From Pontederia crassipes (Eukaryota; Streptophyta; Magnoliopsida; Commelinales; Pontederiaceae): a DNA stretch of 64,000 bases. A program made the translations under genes and the position numbers. This document shows positions 59,838 to 64,000 of this stretch, piece by piece. The stretch is from NCBI GenBank assembly GCA_030549335.1, contig CM060184.1, positions 43,427,909 through 43,491,908 on the forward strand. The letters are read 5' to 3'. The notes beneath the pieces were generated by a model. It was not told where the DNA came from. It worked only from the letters and a program-made list of their open reading frames with translations, and searched no databases. How positions within the stretch are numbered: position 1 is the first letter of the stretch; each line of letters opens with the position of its first letter.

Positions 59838-61918
59838 CGTAGCACCTCAAAATTTCATCCCCAAATATTAAGGACAATTAGTCATTTGATTGTTGGTCTG
59901 TTCGCTCTCACATAATCATAATAAGATTTTCATCTATTATAGCCGAAACAAAAAATAGTGATTTAAAATAAATAAAACCTTCAATTAAACGCGAAAGACT
60001 TCTTAAAACATCACAGTAATGTTATAGAATTTAAAACATCACTAATAACAATTAAAACATCTTAAAATCATAGTAAAATACCATCATAGGAAACATTATT
60101 AAAACTCATAGTATAAGAAACTCGATAACATTTGACTCTAAGACTCCTAAACTAGTGTACTTTTTTTTTGTCACGAGCTAAACCACATGAATCCAGGGTG
60201 CAGGGATTTTTCTAATTAGAGTATGTAAAGGTCATGCAATGTGATGCCATGATTTTAAACAGAATACTATATGATATGCATCGTCATATTCATATAATAA
60301 AAAGAAAATAATATGCATGTCATGTACTTAACATATTGTCTACAAGTCAATCATTAACATCAATTCACCATCATGCATTTATAGACAATAGCATGGAAAA
60401 CATGTAATCATATCATCATACATATAGTATGAAAACATTCATAACAATTAAACAGTTCAATCCATAGGCATATAAGTGATGTATACTTATCATAACCATA
60501 GCCTCAATATCCTTCCTCAAGGTTGCTTCATAATCCTTTCGGACTTCCACTTTCGTGTGAACATATTTCCATTCAATCGATCATTAGCTATTTTCATTAA
60601 CGTTATATCTTCCAATAGTTGGGATTTATGTCGTTGTCCTCATAATAGACTAGCTAAGTCTTAGAGACAATGCTCCACTCTCATCCGAAAGTGACGTCGG
60701 ATGCACACGCCGTTGCCAATATATGTAACGATCACTCCGAAGAACTCTCGCCTGAGGGCGACATTGGAATGACATATTATTGCCAATGTATGTAACGATC
60801 ATTCCGAGGAAAATTCGATAAAGGGTCATTGAGAGTCGACATGTAACTTCATCCACAACTGGGTTCATTATATTTTTCAATCAACAATCATTAACGTCAC
60901 TCAATTTTCATATTTTAACCTAGTTACATGAGAAACATGCATATACGTGTATCTAAGTTCTTATACAATCAATAAACATCAATACATACTATTAATACTT
61001 TAAAAATAACTTTTAAATATCATATACTCAACATTTAAGTCGGTCACGGTCATGACGAGGGTGTCACGCCCGTGAACGTGACTTAGAGAATAGTCACACT
61101 TGGCCACGGTCGTGCATGGGATGTCACGTCCATGTCACGGCCGTACCTCAGATCGATATAGCTGTGTGCGAGACTGATATCGGGTTCATCAATTTCCCCA
61201 CGTGCTCACGATCATGACTGGGGACATCACGACCGTGCCTGGACCGTCACGCCTGTGATAGTGTCTGTCACGGTCGTGTGCGAGACCTGGTCTTCCTATA
61301 GACTTCTAGCCCTGTGCTCACGGGCATGACAATGGTCATCACAACTATGAAACATTGTGCAAATTGATGTCCATCCCAATTTTACACGATTTTTTATCCA
61401 ACAATTTGGGGAAATCAATACACGATAACGATACATGCATATTTTTTAGGCAATATAGGATTATAAGAACCTCAGAAAACATGGCAAAACATCCAATTTA
61501 TACAATTTTGGGTTCATCCTTAAATCATGGACAAAACTAAGAACATATGAACCCTAACAATAGATATGAGTATGATTGAATGAAACTTGGCATAGATCTA
61601 TAATTTACAATATGAAAAACCCTTATCACAATCCAATAAGAGAACGTGGTGAGCTATTTCTCTCAATCCATTACAAGAAAATATTGAGAGAGGAGAAAGG
61701 GGTTTGGATCCCCTTACATACATTGTTGTTAGTTCATTTCTTCCTCTTCTTCTTCCTCTTCTCTCTCCTTGTTCCTTAGGTTTTCCCTCTTCAAGCCCTA
61801 AGAGATTTTTTGTGGAGAAAAAAAGAGGATAAAAAGGGATTTAGGTCTCTTATATAGACTTAAGAACATTGGGCCTAGATTAACTATCAAGTCAAATTAG
61901 AAAATTCGAGGTATTACA
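59838..61918 (-). repeat. gypsy 3' LTR (about 2.08 kb, minus strand)
   Basis: On the minus strand it starts TGTAATACCTCG at 61918, right after a purine tract (TTTTAGGGAGGGGGATA, 61919-61935), and ends near GGTGCTACG at 59838. A TATA-like CTATATAAGAG near 61850 precedes a CT-rich leader. It carries a CACGGTCGTGAC-type cluster at 61030-61335. The outer end is slightly uncertain because the expected terminal bases appear mutated. Confidence 0.72.
61030..61335. repeat. CACGGTCGTGAC-type palindrome cluster
   Basis: Words include GGTCACGGTCATGACG, GTCACGCCCGTGAACGTGAC, CCACGGTCGTGCATG, GTCACGGCCGTACC, CACGACCGTGCC and GTCACGGTCGTGTGCG. The same family of words is found in the gypsy LTR at 26890-27055. 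Confidence 0.78.
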
Positions 61919-61989
61919 TATCCCCCTCCCTAAAAGAAAATTCATTCTTGAATTTTAACTATAGCTTAGAACACTTACTAAATAATTTT

Positions 61990-64000
61990 GAAATTTGTTC
62001 TTTCATTTCTTCATTTAGTTCTCATGTTACTTCGGTTCCATTGTGGTGCTTTCTTGCAATCTTCACTATCTTCACCACTTTATTTTTCAAACGACGCTCA
62101 CCATACTCTAGTATCTCTGTCAGATACTCCTCATAGATGAGGTCTTCCTTGATGGTTGGCTCTTCAATCACCACCATATGAGAGTTGTCATATGTGTACT
62201 TACGAAGCATTGATACATGAAAAATATTATGGATTTTGACATATGAAGGAGGCAAGGTCAATTTGTATGATTCTTCTCCCACCTTCTTTAGAATCTCAAA
62301 CGGGCCCATGTATCTAAATGTCACATTGTCTTTCTTACTAAACCTCATAAATCCTTTGGTTGGATATACCTTCAACAACACATGATCTCCAACTTGATAG
62401 ATTTGTTCTCTTCTTTTCTTATATGCATATCTTTTTTTGCAGCTCTGAGCTGCCATCATTATTTCTTTTATCAAATCTACCTTCTTGACATAGTTTTCTA
62501 CTAGTTCTAGTCCTATTAGTCTTCCTTCTCCAATAGCACTCCAACATGTGGAAGACCTGCAAGGTCTTTCATATAGTGCTTTAAATGGTACTATTTTGAT
62601 GAAGGAATGATAACTATTATTGTAGGCAAATTCAGCTAGAGCAAGATGATTGTCCCAACTGCCTTGCCAATCTATGGTACATGCTCTCAACATGTCCTCC
62701 AATGTCTGGATAATCCTTTCACTCTACTCATCACTCTGAGGTGGAAATCAGTACTATAGTGCAGCAGTCTTATGTCAAAAACATGCTGCAATCCCCTTCA
62801 GAACCTCATTGTAAATCTGAGGTCTTGATACGATGGAAAAGAAAATTCCATATAGTCGGATAATCTCATCCACATACAGTTTCACCATGCTTATAACTGA
62901 CTGTCTTATCTTGTAAAGTAAAAAGTGAGATGACTTGGTCAATCTATTTACAATAACCCATATGACATCATGAAACTGTTGTGTTTTGAGAAGACCCACA
63001 ATGAAGTCTGATTACCTCCCACTTCCACTGTAAAATGGGTAATGGGTTCAACAATCCTAGTGGCTTCTGATGCTCAATCTTGGCCTATTGATAGACCAAG
63101 TACTTGGAGACAAACTCTGCTACTTCTCTTCTCATATCTTTCCATCAAAATGTCCTTTGTCAGTCTTTGAACATTTTAGTGGTTCAAAGATGGATAGTAA
63201 ATTCTAACTTGCGACACATAGTTAGAATTTCTTCCTTGAGCTCTCTATTTTTAGGTACCTTTATCTATTTTGAAGCCTAATAGTCTCCTCTTCATCCATC
63301 CTATAGCTTGGGTGTTCTTTCACTTTGTACTTTGGATCATCTTTTTGTGCTTGTGTTATTCTTGCCATCAAATCAAATTGAATGACACAATGTATCATTG
63401 CTTCCTTCAATAAGAGTCCATTTGTATTCTCTTAAGCATGCCACCGATCCTTTCCATCTTTTGCTTAGAGCATTTGCTACCGAGTTGACCTTTCTTGAAT
63501 GGTAAAGAATGTCAAACTCATAGTTCTTCAGAAACTTTAACCATCTCTTATGTCTCATGTTGAGTTCCTTTTGAGAGAACACATACTTGAGACTTTTATA
63601 GTCAGTTAAATTTCAAACTCTTCTCCATATAAGTAAAACAAACACTGCTACTGCCAACTCCAAGTCATGAGAGATAGTTCCTCTCATGTGGCTTGAGTTG
63701 TCTTGAAGCATAAACCACAACCCTTCCATGTTGCATCAATACACAACTAAGTCCAATTCCACTTGCATCACTATACACTATGTAGCCTCCAATTCCTATA
63801 GAAATTGTTAGCACTAGTGCATAAGTCAACCTCTTCTTCAACTCTATGATATCATCTTCATGCTTCTATGTCCAGTTGAATTTTTTTCCTTTCCTTGTCA
63901 GCTTTGTCATAGGAGCAACAATTTTGGCAAACTCTTGGATAAAACCTTCTCTAGTAGCTGGCTAATCCAAGAAAACTTCTGATATCTGTCATTGTCTTTG
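61990..64000 (-). pseudogene. Ty3-gypsy pol 3' part (RNase H, integrase, chromodomain), runs off window
   Basis: Minus-strand blocks: RNase H end (FSQKELNMRHKRWLKFLKNY, 63582-63373), integrase core (VIVNRLTKSSHFLLYK, 62999-62775), the integrase C-terminal part from MEDMLRAC at 62702 (YNNSYHS, RPCRS, VGDHVLLKV, RYMGPFEIL) and a chromodomain-like end (IKEDLIYEEYLTEILEYGER, then NKVVKIVKIARKHHNG). The frame then stops where the family usually has a Trp. Stops and shifts occur between blocks, for example around 62703-62775. The upstream parts of the element lie beyond 64000. It is a chromovirus like the 48-52 kb element. Confidence 0.9.

Overview
This is eukaryotic nuclear DNA from a flowering plant. 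The evidence is a spliced 11S seed globulin gene, a decayed 11S paralog, a type III polyketide synthase fragment and a dense set of plant transposons (CACTA, hAT, Helitron, Ty1-copia, Ty3-gypsy). The paralog's leader resembles monocot glutelins, so a monocot, possibly a commelinid, is my inference; I cannot name a species. I see no rRNA, tRNA, CRISPR array or prokaryotic operon. Only one host gene looks intact.

Layout. 1-3.8 kb: unassigned sequence, an 875-bp hAT-type element with a perfect 8-bp target duplication, and a copia gag relic. 3.85-12.5 kb: a complete CACTA element (TSD CAT) with two decayed transposase genes, inserted into an older repeat. 13.6-15.4 kb: a gypsy gag-protease relic and a very long ATT microsatellite. 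15.9-17.65 kb, minus strand: the intact four-exon 11S globulin gene (gene A). 18.0-19.8 kb: a non-autonomous CACTA-like relic made of GACGGTC/GACCGTC palindromes. 20.1-29.66 kb, plus strand: a divergently oriented 11S pseudogene (gene B). It is split in exon 2 by a gypsy solo LTR (TSD GTGGC), and that LTR is itself split by a tandem, pol-less Sirevirus-like copia structure. 29.67-37.36 kb: a full-length but decayed copia element (TSD TCAGT) inserted just after the gene B stop codon.

37.4-47.9 kb: relics, including a second Sirevirus-like copia on the minus strand with gag, protease, integrase, RT and RNase H remnants, and a 482-bp tandem duplication. 47.9-52.28 kb: a 5'-truncated gypsy pol with its 3' LTR, abutting the first 42 codons of a type III polyketide synthase pseudogene. 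52.4-54.15 kb: TA microsatellites, a 380-bp inverted-repeat MITE and a degenerate duplication. 54.2-59.4 kb: an AT-rich, apparently non-autonomous Helitron. 59.84-64 kb: the 3' LTR and pol of another gypsy element, running off the window.

The window is best read as a seed-storage gene locus (two divergent paralogs with related promoters) taken apart by nested insertions whose order can be read from target duplications. A recurring, unexplained pattern is clusters of CG-containing palindromes (GGTCGACCGG, CACGGTCGTGAC, GACGGTC..GACCGTC) inside the regulatory ends of otherwise unrelated element families.
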